From: an uncultured Pelagibacteraceae bacterium
Lineage (GTDB): Bacteria; Pseudomonadota; Alphaproteobacteria; Pelagibacterales; Pelagibacteraceae
Length of the DNA: 33,996 bases
Assembly (NCBI GenBank): GCA_902604355.1
Contig: CACKYN010000011.1
Span: 1-33,996, forward strand
Reading direction: 5' to 3'
Shown: positions 1-10,027 of the stretch, one piece after another
Layout: each line of letters opens with the position of its first letter
Position numbering within the stretch: the stretch's first letter is position 1
Translations under genes and position numbers: made by a program
Notes under the pieces: model-generated
Told to the model about the DNA's origin: nothing
Database searches by the model: none
What the model saw: only the letters and a program-made list of their open reading frames with translations

Positions 1-442
1 CCCTCATCAAATCCACAGCTTCTGCTAAGGATTTACCTTGTACTTGAATGTTATTTATTTTTACAATGTAGTCACCAGCTTTTAGTCCTGCCTTAGAAGC
101 GGGTGTATCATCTATAGGTGATATTACCTTAACTACACCAGCCTCCATACTTACTTCAATACCTAGACCTCCAAATTCACCACTTGTCTCCGTTTGCATC
201 TGTTCAAGAATTTTTGGTGACATATATGCGGAGTAAGGATCAAGAGATTGAAGGAGACCATTGATAGCCGAGTCCATACTTTCAGACTGATTTATCTCAT
301 CTACGTACTCTTTATTTATTTTTTCTAGGACTTCACCAAAAAGATCAATTTTTTTATAAATATCATTCTCAGCTGCATTTACGCTGCTATTAAAAAAAAA
401 AACAGATAAAAAAATTATTAAATATGTTTTAAATAATTTCAT
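1..442 (-). CDS. ctpA: C-terminal processing protease (S41 family), 5' part only
   Basis: The reverse strand from 442 reads an open frame to the window edge, about 147 residues, so only the N-terminal part is visible. Residues 1-24 look like a signal peptide (basic start, Leu/Ile/Phe core, small residues before Asn-Ala-Ala), placing the enzyme in the periplasm. A helical segment with SLDPYSAYMSP follows, typical of the CtpA N-terminus, then a PDZ domain from about residue 90 (GEFGGLGIEV, PASKAGLKAGDYIVKIN). The catalytic Ser/Lys of S41 proteases lie outside the window. Such enzymes trim C-termini of periplasmic or membrane proteins. The start ATG overlaps the rsfS stop as ATGA, implying translational coupling at the end of the rplU-to-ctpA string. 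The family is clear; the individual substrate is not. Confidence 0.9.
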   Translation of the reverse strand, partial: MKLFKTYLIIFLSVFFFNSSVNAAENDIYKKIDLFGEVLEKINKEYVDEINQSESMDSAINGLLQSLDPYSAYMSPKILEQMQTETSGEFGGLGIEVSMEAGVVKVISPIDDTPASKAGLKAGDYIVKINNIQVQGKSLAEAVDLMR

Positions 443-789
443 ATCATAACTTTTTCTTTCGGAATAAATTCTGACCAAATTTTTTCAAGTTCATAAAATT
501 TTCTTTTTTCAGGATGAAAAATATGAACAATTAAATCTATACCATCAACTAATTTCCATTCATTACTTTGTTTACCCTCAATCTTAGAATCTGGAACTCC
601 ATTTTTTTTCAACTTTTCTAAAACTTGTTCTGATAATGACTGTATATGTCTTGAAGAGGTGCCGCTGGCAATAATCATATAATCAGCCATTGAACTCTTA
701 TCTTTTAAATCAATTGTTATTATGTCCTGTGCTTTATTAAGATCGAGAGTGTTGATTACAATCTTTTTAAGATCTGAGATTTTATCCAT
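439..789 (-). CDS. rsfS: Ribosome silencing factor RsfS (YbeB/Iojap)
   Basis: This 116-residue protein has the usual RsfS length and fold signature: the DYMIIASGTSSRH strand-loop at 36-48 and an EWKLVDGIDLIVHIF stretch near 77-91. RsfS binds ribosomal protein L14 on the 50S subunit and blocks subunit joining when nutrients are scarce. It lies 16 nt after nadD and overlaps ctpA by 3 nt. In many alphaproteobacteria rlmH follows rsfS; here ctpA follows directly. The identification rests on conserved motifs and the nadD-rsfS pairing, which is widespread in bacteria. Confidence 0.95.
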   Translation of the reverse strand: MDKISDLKKIVINTLDLNKAQDIITIDLKDKSSMADYMIIASGTSSRHIQSLSEQVLEKLKKNGVPDSKIEGKQSNEWKLVDGIDLIVHIFHPEKRKFYELEKIWSEFIPKEKVMI

Positions 790-805
790 TAATAAATTTA
801 GACTA

Positions 806-1363
806 TCAAATTTTTCTTAATTGAGAAGATGAAATGTTGACTTTTTTAAATTCAATAAATTTAAGTACATCTTTATTAAGCTGCTTAAATGCCTTTGATT
901 TTAATGAATTTTTTTTATATCCATGACGATCAAATACTAAAATGTTGCATTTTTGTGAAATTAATTTCGACTTATGCCACTTGTGAAAGCTAATTAAATT
1001 ATCTGCACCCATTAAAAAAAAGATTTCAATATTTTTATTTTTTTTTAAGTGGTTGATGAGATCAATGGTTTTGTTTGATTTAATTAAGTTTTCATAAAAT
1101 TTCACTTTTATAAATGAATTTGAGCCAATAATACGTCTACATCCTTTAATTCTTTTTAAAACCGTTGTTTCACTTTCAGCTTTAAAGGGATTTTTTTTTG
1201 TTATAGCCCAGATTATATTCTGAAGTTGAAATCTCTTTTTTGCTTCTTTAGATATTGCCAAGTGTCCTTTATGTGCAGGATCAAAAGAACCTCCCAGAAC
1301 TCCGATTTTGATTTTTTTAGTATTCAATTTATTTTCTTGTTTTTCCTTTACTCGTAATTTCAT
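806..1363 (-). CDS. nadD: Nicotinate-nucleotide adenylyltransferase
   Basis: NadD converts nicotinate mononucleotide plus ATP to deamido-NAD in NAD synthesis. The nucleotidyltransferase HxGH motif is visible as GGSFDPAHKGHL at residues 24-35, and the C-terminal ISSSQLR motif lies at about 177-183. The protein (185 aa from this ATG) ends only two residues after ISSSQLR, whereas most NadD proteins carry a further helix; the frame closes with tandem TGA TAG, so this is not a simple frameshift. The start is uncertain: the ATG at 1363 overlaps proA by 35 nt, while a TTG at 1327 (codon 13) begins one base after the proA stop and still precedes all conserved residues. Cytoplasmic; part of the proB-proA-nadD-rsfS run. 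Confidence 0.93.
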   Translation of the reverse strand: MKLRVKEKQENKLNTKKIKIGVLGGSFDPAHKGHLAISKEAKKRFQLQNIIWAITKKNPFKAESETTVLKRIKGCRRIIGSNSFIKVKFYENLIKSNKTIDLINHLKKNKNIEIFFLMGADNLISFHKWHKSKLISQKCNILVFDRHGYKKNSLKSKAFKQLNKDVLKFIEFKKVNISSSQLRKI

Positions 1364-2579
1364 ATTTATAAGAAACTAATTGATTTAATCCTACAGGTCC
1401 TCTCGGAGGTAATATATTTGTAGAAATCCCTACTTCTCCACCGAATCCAAATTCTCCACCATCAGCAAATTGAGTTGATGTATTATGCATAGCAATTGAG
1501 CTTTTAATATTTCTTAAAAAGTTTTTGGCTGTTTTTTTATTATTTGTAATTATACAATCTGTATGCATTGTTCCATATTTGTTAATATGATCAATACTTT
1601 CTTCAAGATTATTTACAATTTTTACTGATACTGCAGGTGCTAAATATTCTGTAGACCAATTTTTTTCTTTAGCTGGCAATATTTTCCCTCTGTAATACTT
1701 TTTTAAAAATCTATCTCCATATATTTTGCAATTTTTATTTTGTAGCTCATTCAAAATTGGATTACAGAAGCCTTTTGCAACTTTTTTATGAATCAAAATA
1801 GTTTCTGTTGCACCGCAAATACTTGTATTTCTTAATTTTGCATTATAAACAACTTTTTTTGCCATAGTTAAAGTTGCATCTTTATCAACATATGTGTGAC
1901 AAAGTCCTTCAAGGTGCCCGATAATGGGTACACTAGATAAATCTTGAACTCTTTTTACTAAATTTTTTCCACCTCGTGGAATAATTACATCAATATATTT
2001 TTTCATACCTGATAGCATAATATCCACTACTCTTCTCTGTTTTGTATCAATGAATTGAATAAAGTTTTCGTCAACTTTATTAACTTTAAGTGCTTTTCGA
2101 AAAATTTTTGCTAAAATTTTATTAGTATTTATTGCTTCTGAGCCACCTTTCAAAATTACTGGATTTCCTGATTTAAAGCATAGACTAGCTACATCAGAGG
2201 TAACGTTTGGCCTACTCTCGTAAATAACTCCAATTACTCCTATAGGTATTGATATTTTAGTAATATTCAAACCATTAGGCCTTTTCCATTTTTCTAAAGT
2301 ATTTCCAACTGGATCTTTTAATTTTGCAATTTTAATAATCGAATTTTGAATATCTTTTAACTTAGTTTCATTTATTAAAAGTCTACTAATTAAATTATTT
2401 TTAATACCTATTTTTCTGGCGTAATTTGCATCTTTTAAGTTTTGCTTAAGTATTAATTTTTTTTCATTACCCAATAATTCTGCATATTTATTTAATACTT
2501 TATTTTTGATTTTTGTATCAATTTTCTGTTCAAAAGCTTTTCTTGCTTTTCTTCCAACTAAATTCATATATTTGATCAT
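1329..2579 (-). CDS. proA: Gamma-glutamyl phosphate reductase
   Basis: ProA reduces gamma-glutamyl phosphate with NADPH to glutamate semialdehyde, the second step of proline synthesis. The 416-residue aldehyde-dehydrogenase-fold protein has the usual length. YESRPNVT (120-127), the glycine-rich VILKGGSEA (141-149) and the catalytic cysteine C255 in NTSICGATET are all present. The ATG directly follows the proB TAA (TAAATG) with no spacer, so the two enzymes are probably translated together, in keeping with the handover of labile gamma-glutamyl phosphate. An in-frame ATG at codon 5 is an alternative start. The 3' end overlaps nadD if nadD uses its ATG. Confidence 0.97.
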   Translation of the reverse strand: MIKYMNLVGRKARKAFEQKIDTKIKNKVLNKYAELLGNEKKLILKQNLKDANYARKIGIKNNLISRLLINETKLKDIQNSIIKIAKLKDPVGNTLEKWKRPNGLNITKISIPIGVIGVIYESRPNVTSDVASLCFKSGNPVILKGGSEAINTNKILAKIFRKALKVNKVDENFIQFIDTKQRRVVDIMLSGMKKYIDVIIPRGGKNLVKRVQDLSSVPIIGHLEGLCHTYVDKDATLTMAKKVVYNAKLRNTSICGATETILIHKKVAKGFCNPILNELQNKNCKIYGDRFLKKYYRGKILPAKEKNWSTEYLAPAVSVKIVNNLEESIDHINKYGTMHTDCIITNNKKTAKNFLRNIKSSIAMHNTSTQFADGGEFGFGGEVGISTNILPPRGPVGLNQLVSYKYEITSKGKTRK

Positions 2580-4683
<2,104 letters not shown>

Positions 4684-4686
4684 CTA

Positions 4687-4941
4687 TTAATTGGGTTTTA
4701 CTGAAACGAAAGTTCTATCTGCTTTTGATTTTTTGAATACAACTTTACCTTTAACTACTGAAAAAATAGAATGATCTTTACCCATGCCTACATTCTCACC
4801 AGGAAAAATTTTAGTTCCTCTTTGTCTTACAATTATATTACCAGGTACGACTGTTTCACCACCATATTTTTTAACACCCAATCTTCGTCCGGCACTATCT
4901 CGTCCGTTTCTTGATGATCCACCTGCTTTTTTTGTTGCCAT
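4687..4941 (-). CDS. rpmA: 50S ribosomal protein L27
   Basis: This 84-residue protein matches L27 in full: [20 protein letters not shown] at the N-terminus, [10 protein letters not shown] and [17 protein letters not shown]. The N-terminal tail reaches the peptidyl-transferase centre. It begins directly with MATKKAGG and so lacks the cleavable extension known from Firmicutes L27. It lies 13 nt after rplU and upstream of obg. No strong Shine-Dalgarno precedes it beyond a weak AAGG. Confidence 0.98.
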   Translation of the reverse strand: MATKKAGGSSRNGRDSAGRRLGVKKYGGETVVPGNIIVRQRGTKIFPGENVGMGKDHSIFSVVKGKVVFKKSKADRTFVSVKPN

Positions 4942-4954
4942 AATTAACCTTGTT

Positions 4955-5353
4955 TTATTTAGTTACCACTTCTTTGGTTTCTTCTTTTTTTGGCTTCTTA
5001 GAAACTTTTTCAGCTTCAGATAAAACTTTACCATCTTTTGCAAATATTTTATTTATTCTTATCATAGAATACTCTTGTCGATGTCCATTTTTTCTTCTTG
5101 AATTGTGTCTTCTTCTTTTTTTAAAAATTAGTATAGTTCTATTTTTACTGTTTTTAATTAAGTCAGCTTCGACTTTTGCTCCACTTACATGGGGAGCTCC
5201 TACCTCAATAGATTTATTATCCCCATATGCTAGGATTTCATTAAATTCAATTTTTGTTTCAGGTTTTGAATCTGGAAGCTTCTCTATCTTAAGAATTTCC
5301 CCAGACTTAACTTTGTATTGTTTTCCACCTGTTTTTATAACTGCGTAAGACAT
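4955..5353 (-). CDS. rplU: 50S ribosomal protein L21
   Basis: L21 binds 23S rRNA. The first 100 or so residues are typical ([19 protein letters not shown], then [19 protein letters not shown]). The protein is 132 residues, longer than the ~103 of E. coli L21, because of a C-terminal tail rich in Lys and Glu ([12 protein letters not shown]); such extensions are common in alphaproteobacteria. It is the first gene after a promoter at 5381-5408 and leads the string through to ctpA. Confidence 0.97.
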   Translation of the reverse strand: MSYAVIKTGGKQYKVKSGEILKIEKLPDSKPETKIEFNEILAYGDNKSIEVGAPHVSGAKVEADLIKNSKNRTILIFKKRRRHNSRRKNGHRQEYSMIRINKIFAKDGKVLSEAEKVSKKPKKEETKEVVTK

Positions 5354-5380
5354 ACTATGATTATTTATTTAAGTAACCGC

Positions 5381-5408
5381 AATATAGTTGTAGCTAAGTT
5401 TTAGTCAA
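5381..5408 (-). promoter_or_regulatory. Sigma-70-type promoter for rplU operon
   Basis: On the minus strand TTGACT (5403-5408) is followed after 16 bp by TATATT (5381-5386). The predicted transcription start falls near 5374, leaving an approximately 20-nt leader before the rplU ATG at 5353. It sits in the 65-bp gap after gloB, so the ribosomal string need not depend on the SAM-controlled metX promoter upstream. Confidence 0.65.
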
Positions 5409-5418
5409 GCCGAATTAA

Positions 5419-6138
5419 CTAGAAATTATCCTTTAAATCTCGCAGTTTTGAAAAGGTTTTGACATCTTTTGCTCTTAGAAAAATATTGCAATCCAATTCT
5501 TCTTTAAGTGTAGATGGAATTGTGGGCAGGCTATGCTTTAACTTTATTTGAATATTTTGTATTTTTTTTTTAAGGTTTAAATTTTCAGAATCATGTTTGA
5601 TACAAAATTTTGAATTATTAAGAGTATATTCGTGACCACAAAAAATTTGAGTATCAAGAGGCATAGCTTTAATCTTATTCAAAGAACTAAACATTTGTTC
5701 GTAGGTACCTTCAAAAATTCTTCCGCAGCCCAGGGAAAAAAGAGTATCTCCAGTAAATAGTAATTTATCTTTATAAAAATGAAAACAAATATGACCCTTA
5801 GTATGTCCTGGAACATGAACAATTTTAGCTATAAAATTATCTCTTTTCCATATTTCATTGTCTTCAAGACAGATATCAATTTCTGGAATTCTTTCTGAGT
5901 CATGTTTAAAGCCAACAACAATACTATTATATTTTTTTTTTAATTCCTTATTACCCCCAATATGATCAAAATGATGATGAGTATTTAAAATATATTTTAG
6001 ATTTATATTTTTATTTTTAAGATAATCAACTATTGGACCAGCCTCGCTTGGATCAACAATACATGCCAAATTATTGGTCTCATCTATAATTAAATAACTA
6101 TAATTATCTTGGAGACATGAAATAATTTCTACTTTCAT
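5419..6138 (-). CDS. gloB: Hydroxyacylglutathione hydrolase (glyoxalase II)
   Basis: Glyoxalase II hydrolyses S-lactoylglutathione to lactate and glutathione in methylglyoxal detoxification. The 239-residue metallo-beta-lactamase-fold protein shows THHHFDHIGG at 53-62 (the HxHxDH metal motif), VPGHTKGHICFH (third metal ligand), the FTGDTLFSLGCGR motif typical of GloB, and CGHEYTLNNSKF, the usual glutathione-binding region. It follows metW after one base and belongs to the metX-metW-gloB unit. A related thioesterase role is possible, but the GDTLFSxGCGR and CGHEYT motifs favour GloB. Confidence 0.93.
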   Translation of the reverse strand: MKVEIISCLQDNYSYLIIDETNNLACIVDPSEAGPIVDYLKNKNINLKYILNTHHHFDHIGGNKELKKKYNSIVVGFKHDSERIPEIDICLEDNEIWKRDNFIAKIVHVPGHTKGHICFHFYKDKLLFTGDTLFSLGCGRIFEGTYEQMFSSLNKIKAMPLDTQIFCGHEYTLNNSKFCIKHDSENLNLKKKIQNIQIKLKHSLPTIPSTLKEELDCNIFLRAKDVKTFSKLRDLKDNF

Positions 6139-6139
6139 T

Positions 6140-6736
6140 TTATTTCTCTATTAAAAATATTCCTAGATCTGCGAAAAAATTTTTAATTGTTAAATTGCTA
6201 TTATTTATTATTGAAACGTTCTGATTGTTAATAGCCAATGATTTAAAGATTTTAATATCTCTTGATTTTACAAAGTGAAAAAAATCCTTAATTGAACACA
6301 TATGAATATTAGGAGTATTGTACCATTCATCTGGTAATGTTTTAGTAATTGGCATTGTTCCTTTTAATAGTAAATGTAGTCTTATTCTCCAATAACCAAA
6401 GTTTGGAATAGTTACAATCGCTTTTTTTCCAACCCTTAAAAGTTCATTTATAACTAGCTCAGGATCTAAAAAAGCTTGAAGAGTTTGACTAAGAACAACA
6501 TAGTCGAAAGACTTGTCTGGGAATTGTTTTAGATCTTTTTCTGCATTTCCTTCAATTACTGTCAATCCTTTTGCAATACACTCTTGTACTTTACTTTTTG
6601 ATATCTCAAGTCCTCTAATATTTGTTTTTTTGTTATTTTTTAAAAACTCCATTAAAATTCCATCTCCACAACCTACATCTAATACTTTTTTCTCTTTTTC
6701 TATTAACTCAGCTATTACTTGAAATTCGTTTTTCAT
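6140..6736 (-). CDS. metW: MetW, methyltransferase-fold methionine biosynthesis protein
   Basis: MetW is a small class I methyltransferase-fold protein encoded beside MetX and in some bacteria needed for full homoserine acetyltransferase activity. LDVGCGDG (19-26) is the SAM-binding glycine loop, and PNFGYWRIR and EWYNTPNIH are typical of the family. The length of 198 residues is normal. It begins two bases after the metX stop and is followed by gloB after one base, so it should share the metX transcript and its riboswitch. Confidence 0.93.
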   Translation of the reverse strand: MKNEFQVIAELIEKEKKVLDVGCGDGILMEFLKNNKKTNIRGLEISKSKVQECIAKGLTVIEGNAEKDLKQFPDKSFDYVVLSQTLQAFLDPELVINELLRVGKKAIVTIPNFGYWRIRLHLLLKGTMPITKTLPDEWYNTPNIHMCSIKDFFHFVKSRDIKIFKSLAINNQNVSIINNSNLTIKNFFADLGIFLIEK

Positions 6737-6738
6737 AA

Positions 6739-7857
6739 TTAATTTTCTATATAGGATTTATCTAAAAAGTTTTTTAGCGCATTTAAAAAGTCTGGAACAT
6801 CTAATAAAAATGAGTCGTGACCTTTATCAGACTCTATCTCAACGAAACCTACATCTGCACCAATAGAATTTAAGGCGATGACAATATCCTTGTTTTCTTG
6901 AGTTGGATAAAGCCAGTCAGATGTGAAAGATATTATAAAAAACTTTGCTCTTGTAGCTCTAAATGCATCAGATAAATTACCTTTGAATTGTTTTGCTAAA
7001 TCAAAATAATCCATTGCTCTTGTGATATAAAGATAACTATTAGCATCGAACCTGTCGACAAATACCGAACCTTGATATCGTAAATAACTTTCTATCTGAA
7101 AATCTGCATCAAAACCAAATTTCAAATCTTCTCGTTCTTGTAGTTTTCTTCCAAATTTTTCTTGTAGACCTTTTTTTGAAAGATAAGTTATATGTGCAGC
7201 CATTCTTGCAACAGCCAAACCTTTATTTGGGATTGTATCTTCAGAGGAGTAATTTCCATCTTTCCAATTACTATCAGCAGCTATTGCCTGTCTTCCTAAT
7301 TCATTAAATGCAATATTTTGCGCTGAGTGACTGGACGTACATGCAATTGGGATAACAGTTTTAGCTTTATTAGGAAAATTACTAATAAATTGAAGTACCT
7401 GCATACCACCCATTGAGCCGCCTGCGATTGAAAAAAGTTTATCTATGCCAAAATGGTCAAGCAAATTGTATTGTGCATTAACCATATCGTTAATAGTTAT
7501 AACTGGAAAATTTGTACCAAAAGCAGTCCCAGTATTAGGGTCTTCATGGCTTGGTCCAAAAGAGCCCATGCATCCACCAATTACATTTGCACAAATAACA
7601 AAGTATTTTTTGGTATCAATTGCTTTATTGGGGCCAACCGCATAAGACCACCAACCATCTTTCTTTGTTATTGGATTTAAACCAGTTACAAATTGATCTC
7701 CAGTTAACGCATGGAAAACCAAAATAGCATTATCTTTTTTTTCATTTAATGAACCATAAGTTTCATATGCTATTGGGAATTCATTGATAGTTTTTCCACA
7801 ATCTAACTTTAAAGGTTTTTTTACTATCAGAGTTTTAATATTATTTTCAGTATTCAT
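6739..7857 (-). CDS. metX: Homoserine O-acetyltransferase
   Basis: MetX acetylates (in some lineages succinylates) homoserine, the entry step of methionine synthesis. This 372-residue alpha/beta-hydrolase has the nucleophile S148 in GGSMGGMQ, the conserved GGCMGSFGPSHEDPNTG block (94-110), the Asp in SDWLYPT and the catalytic His in GHDSFLLD. The acyl-CoA specificity cannot be settled by eye. It is preceded by a SAM-II riboswitch and a strong promoter. No Shine-Dalgarno precedes the ATG at 7857, and no other in-frame start lies in the leader. Confidence 0.96.
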   Translation of the reverse strand: MNTENNIKTLIVKKPLKLDCGKTINEFPIAYETYGSLNEKKDNAILVFHALTGDQFVTGLNPITKKDGWWSYAVGPNKAIDTKKYFVICANVIGGCMGSFGPSHEDPNTGTAFGTNFPVITINDMVNAQYNLLDHFGIDKLFSIAGGSMGGMQVLQFISNFPNKAKTVIPIACTSSHSAQNIAFNELGRQAIAADSNWKDGNYSSEDTIPNKGLAVARMAAHITYLSKKGLQEKFGRKLQEREDLKFGFDADFQIESYLRYQGSVFVDRFDANSYLYITRAMDYFDLAKQFKGNLSDAFRATRAKFFIISFTSDWLYPTQENKDIVIALNSIGADVGFVEIESDKGHDSFLLDVPDFLNALKNFLDKSYIEN

Positions 7858-7887
7858 AACAGGGCTATTATTTGAATTGTGAGAAAA

Positions 7888-7942
7888 AAAACTATTTTAG
7901 CGGTTTTTTTTAAGCGCTCGCAATTCAGTTAAATCAGCGCAT
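7888..7942 (-). ncRNA. SAM-II riboswitch aptamer upstream of metX
   Basis: The minus-strand leader reads TGCGCTGATTTAACTGAATT at 7941-7922, continuing to AGCGC at 7918-7914 and then CCGCTAAAATAGTT at 7903-7890. This is the SAM-II layout: P1 forms between GCGCT (7940-7936) and AGCGC (7918-7914), the GATTTAA loop is conserved, and the 3' GCTAAAA segment folds back into a pseudoknot. AACT (7930-7927) can pair with AGTT (7893-7890). SAM-II aptamers are known upstream of metX in marine alphaproteobacteria; binding of S-adenosylmethionine lowers expression. The aptamer begins at the predicted transcription start. About 32 nt separate it from the ATG, with no Shine-Dalgarno in between. Confidence 0.9.
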
Positions 7943-7946
7943 AATT

Positions 7947-7975
7947 TTTGTACTAGAACTTATTTATTCTGTCAA
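7947..7975 (-). promoter_or_regulatory. Sigma-70-type promoter for metX
   Basis: A perfect TTGACA (7975-7970, minus strand) is followed after 17 bp by TACAAA (7952-7947). The predicted start, six to seven bases downstream, is at about 7941, exactly where the SAM-II aptamer begins. The agreement of promoter position with aptamer boundary strengthens both calls. Confidence 0.75.
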
Positions 7976-8047
7976 TTTTTTTAAAAATCGTCTTATTCTC
8001 TATAAAAATTTGTAATTTTATCTATAAAGAGCTCATAAAATTAAAAA

Positions 8048-9130
8048 ATGATTACTCCAAAATTTAAAAAATTTAAGATTGAAGCCTATAAACCTGGCAA
8101 GTCAAAGGTCAAAAAGCTTAAAAAAGTAATAAAACTTTCGGCTAACGAATCTGCTCTTGGGATCAGCCCAATGGCAAAGAAATTGATATCAAATAAAAAA
8201 ATAATCTTAGATAAATATCCTGATGGAAAATCCCAAGATTTAAAAAAAGCAATTTCCAAGAAATATAATTGTGATTTAAATAAAATTATTTGTGGTGCAG
8301 GATCTGATGAAGTAATTCAATTGTTGTGTCAATTATATTTAAATCCAAAAGATGAGGTAATAGTTCCAGAATATAGTTTTTTGATGTACAGAATTTACGC
8401 AAAAATTGTAGGTGCTAAAGTTTTATTTGCAAAAGAGGTAAATTTTAAAGTCTCAATAAGCGAGATTTTAAAAAAAATTACAAGAAAAACTAAAATAGTC
8501 TTTATTGCTAACCCAAATAATCCAACCGCAACTTATTTGACAAAAAAAGAAATATTAGAACTGAGAAAAAAAATAAATAGAAGGATTTTACTTGTAGTTG
8601 ATGATGCCTATTCAGAATATATGAAAAATAATGATTACACATCAGGTTTAGATTTATTTAGAAATAGAGATAATGTATTTATCTTGAGAACATTTTCAAA
8701 AATGTTTGGACTAGCTTCTTTAAGAGTAGGTTGGGGTTATGGATCAAAAAAAATAATAAATGCTTTAAATGTGATAAAACCACCATTTAATGTAAATGGG
8801 GTAGCACAACTAGCAGCTGCTGAGTCACTTAAGGATAAAAAATTTATAAGTAGATCTATTAAGCATAATTTATTCTATGGTAAAAAGTTAAAAAAATTTC
8901 TTGAGATCTACAATATTTCTTCTAATAAAATTTCAGCAAATTTTTTATTTTTAAACTTTGATAATTGTAAAATTTCAGCAAAATATTTATACAAAAAATT
9001 AAAACAAAAAGGTGTTATCTTAAGATCAACCGAGGATGGCTATGGTATTAAAAATAAATTAAGATTAACTATAGGTTCTAAAGAAGAAAATTTAAAATTT
9101 ATAAAAACTGTAAAAGGAATATTAAATTAA
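8048..9130 (+). CDS. hisC: Histidinol-phosphate / aromatic aminotransferase
   Basis: This 360-residue class I/II PLP aminotransferase has the HisC layout: LSANESALGISP (30-41), the YPDG substrate region (57-60), NPNNPTA (155-161), VDDAYSEY (184-191) and the PLP lysine K218 in RTFSKMFGLASLRVGWGYG. HisC converts imidazole acetol phosphate with glutamate to histidinol phosphate. Its direct fusion to tyrC (TAAATG, no gap) suggests that it also or mainly serves tyrosine/phenylalanine synthesis, as proposed for hisC-tyrC pairs in other alphaproteobacteria; that role is inference. It is divergent from metX across a 190-bp gap. A TATAAA at 8023-8028 may be its -10, but no good -35 was seen. Confidence 0.92.
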   Translation: MITPKFKKFKIEAYKPGKSKVKKLKKVIKLSANESALGISPMAKKLISNKKIILDKYPDGKSQDLKKAISKKYNCDLNKIICGAGSDEVIQLLCQLYLNPKDEVIVPEYSFLMYRIYAKIVGAKVLFAKEVNFKVSISEILKKITRKTKIVFIANPNNPTATYLTKKEILELRKKINRRILLVVDDAYSEYMKNNDYTSGLDLFRNRDNVFILRTFSKMFGLASLRVGWGYGSKKIINALNVIKPPFNVNGVAQLAAAESLKDKKFISRSIKHNLFYGKKLKKFLEIYNISSNKISANFLFLNFDNCKISAKYLYKKLKQKGVILRSTEDGYGIKNKLRLTIGSKEENLKFIKTVKGILN

Positions 9131-10027
9131 ATGAATAATATTTTAATTATTGGATGTGGTTTATTAGGATCCTCTCTATTAAGACGTATTCATAAAAAAA
9201 AAATTGTTAAAAAAATATTTATTTATGAAAAATCAAAATCAAATGTTTCAAAAATAAAAAAATTAAGGCTACCAGGTATTGTTATCGACAAGCTCGATAA
9301 AGGAGCAATTAATTATGATTTAATTATTTTTTGCACTCCAATGAGTGAATATAAAAATTTGATTTTAAAGATAAATAATTTTATTTCCCCCAAAACATTA
9401 ATTACAGATGTTGGATCATCTAAGATAGAAACCTCAAAGCTAATAAAAAAATTTTTGAAAAAAAATATAAGTTGGACGCAAAGCCATCCTATAGCAGGGT
9501 CTGAAGTTAGTGGACCAGAGCATGGTAAGGAAAATATGTTTCAAAATCGTTGGTGTATTTTAATAAAAGAAAAAAATACCAAAAAAAAATATTTAGACAT
9601 TTTAAATACTTTTTGGAAAAAAATGGGTTCAAAAGTTATTGTTATGACACCTGAAAAACATGATAGAATCTTTTCTATAACTAGTCATTTACCCCATTTA
9701 ATTGCTTATAATTTGGTGAAATCAGCGCAAGATTTTGAAAAAAAACAAAATTATGATTTAATTAAATTTAGTGCTGGAGGACTTAGAGACTTTTCACGAA
9801 TAGCAGCTTCAAATGAAATTATGTGGAGAGATATTTTTTTTAACAATAGTAATTATATTTCAAAAGCTATTGATTTATTTATCAAAAATCTAACAGCTTT
9901 TAAAAAAGACATAAATTTAAAAAATAATAAATCAATATTAAAAAAATTAATTCAAACTAAAAGAGTGCGATCAAAAATTATTAAGTTAAAACAGGATATA
10001 AATAAACCTGACTTTGGTAGAAGTTAG
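9131..10027 (+). CDS. tyrC: Prephenate/arogenate dehydrogenase
   Basis: The 298-residue protein begins with a Rossmann motif (IIGCGLLGSS, 6-15) and carries TDVGSSK (92-98), SHPIAGSEVSGPEHG (118-132, with the catalytic-region His119), TSHLPHLIAY and SAGGLRDFSRIA, all diagnostic of TyrA-family dehydrogenases. It oxidatively decarboxylates prephenate or arogenate on the way to tyrosine; which substrate is preferred cannot be read from the motifs. No fused chorismate mutase is present. It starts immediately after hisC. Its TAG overlaps the stop of the convergent NlpC/P60 gene (shared TTAG at 10024-10027). Confidence 0.93.
   Translation: MNNILIIGCGLLGSSLLRRIHKKKIVKKIFIYEKSKSNVSKIKKLRLPGIVIDKLDKGAINYDLIIFCTPMSEYKNLILKINNFISPKTLITDVGSSKIETSKLIKKFLKKNISWTQSHPIAGSEVSGPEHGKENMFQNRWCILIKEKNTKKKYLDILNTFWKKMGSKVIVMTPEKHDRIFSITSHLPHLIAYNLVKSAQDFEKKQNYDLIKFSAGGLRDFSRIAASNEIMWRDIFFNNSNYISKAIDLFIKNLTAFKKDINLKNNKSILKKLIQTKRVRSKIIKLKQDINKPDFGRS

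Noticed and set aside
790..830. Frameshift truncating nadD.
   Set aside because: Tandem TGA TAG follows the motif end, rsfS starts normally 16 nt later, and no homologous continuation is seen in the other frames of the short gap.
4950..5348. A 132-codon open frame antisense to rplU.
   Set aside because: It mirrors rplU almost exactly; the Phe/Leu/Ser-rich translation is what the complement of Lys/Glu-rich L21 gives.
5387..5422. Possible intrinsic terminator between gloB and rplU.
   Set aside because: Only weak pairing (AGT...ACT) and no U-run follow; the stretch is better explained as the rplU promoter.
8018..8027. TTATCTATAA, identical to the biotin regulator BioR consensus palindrome, upstream of hisC.
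   Set aside because: It is 14 kb from bioY, hisC has no biotin link, and such a pattern is expected by chance in DNA this AT-rich. It more likely overlaps the hisC -10 (TATAAA).
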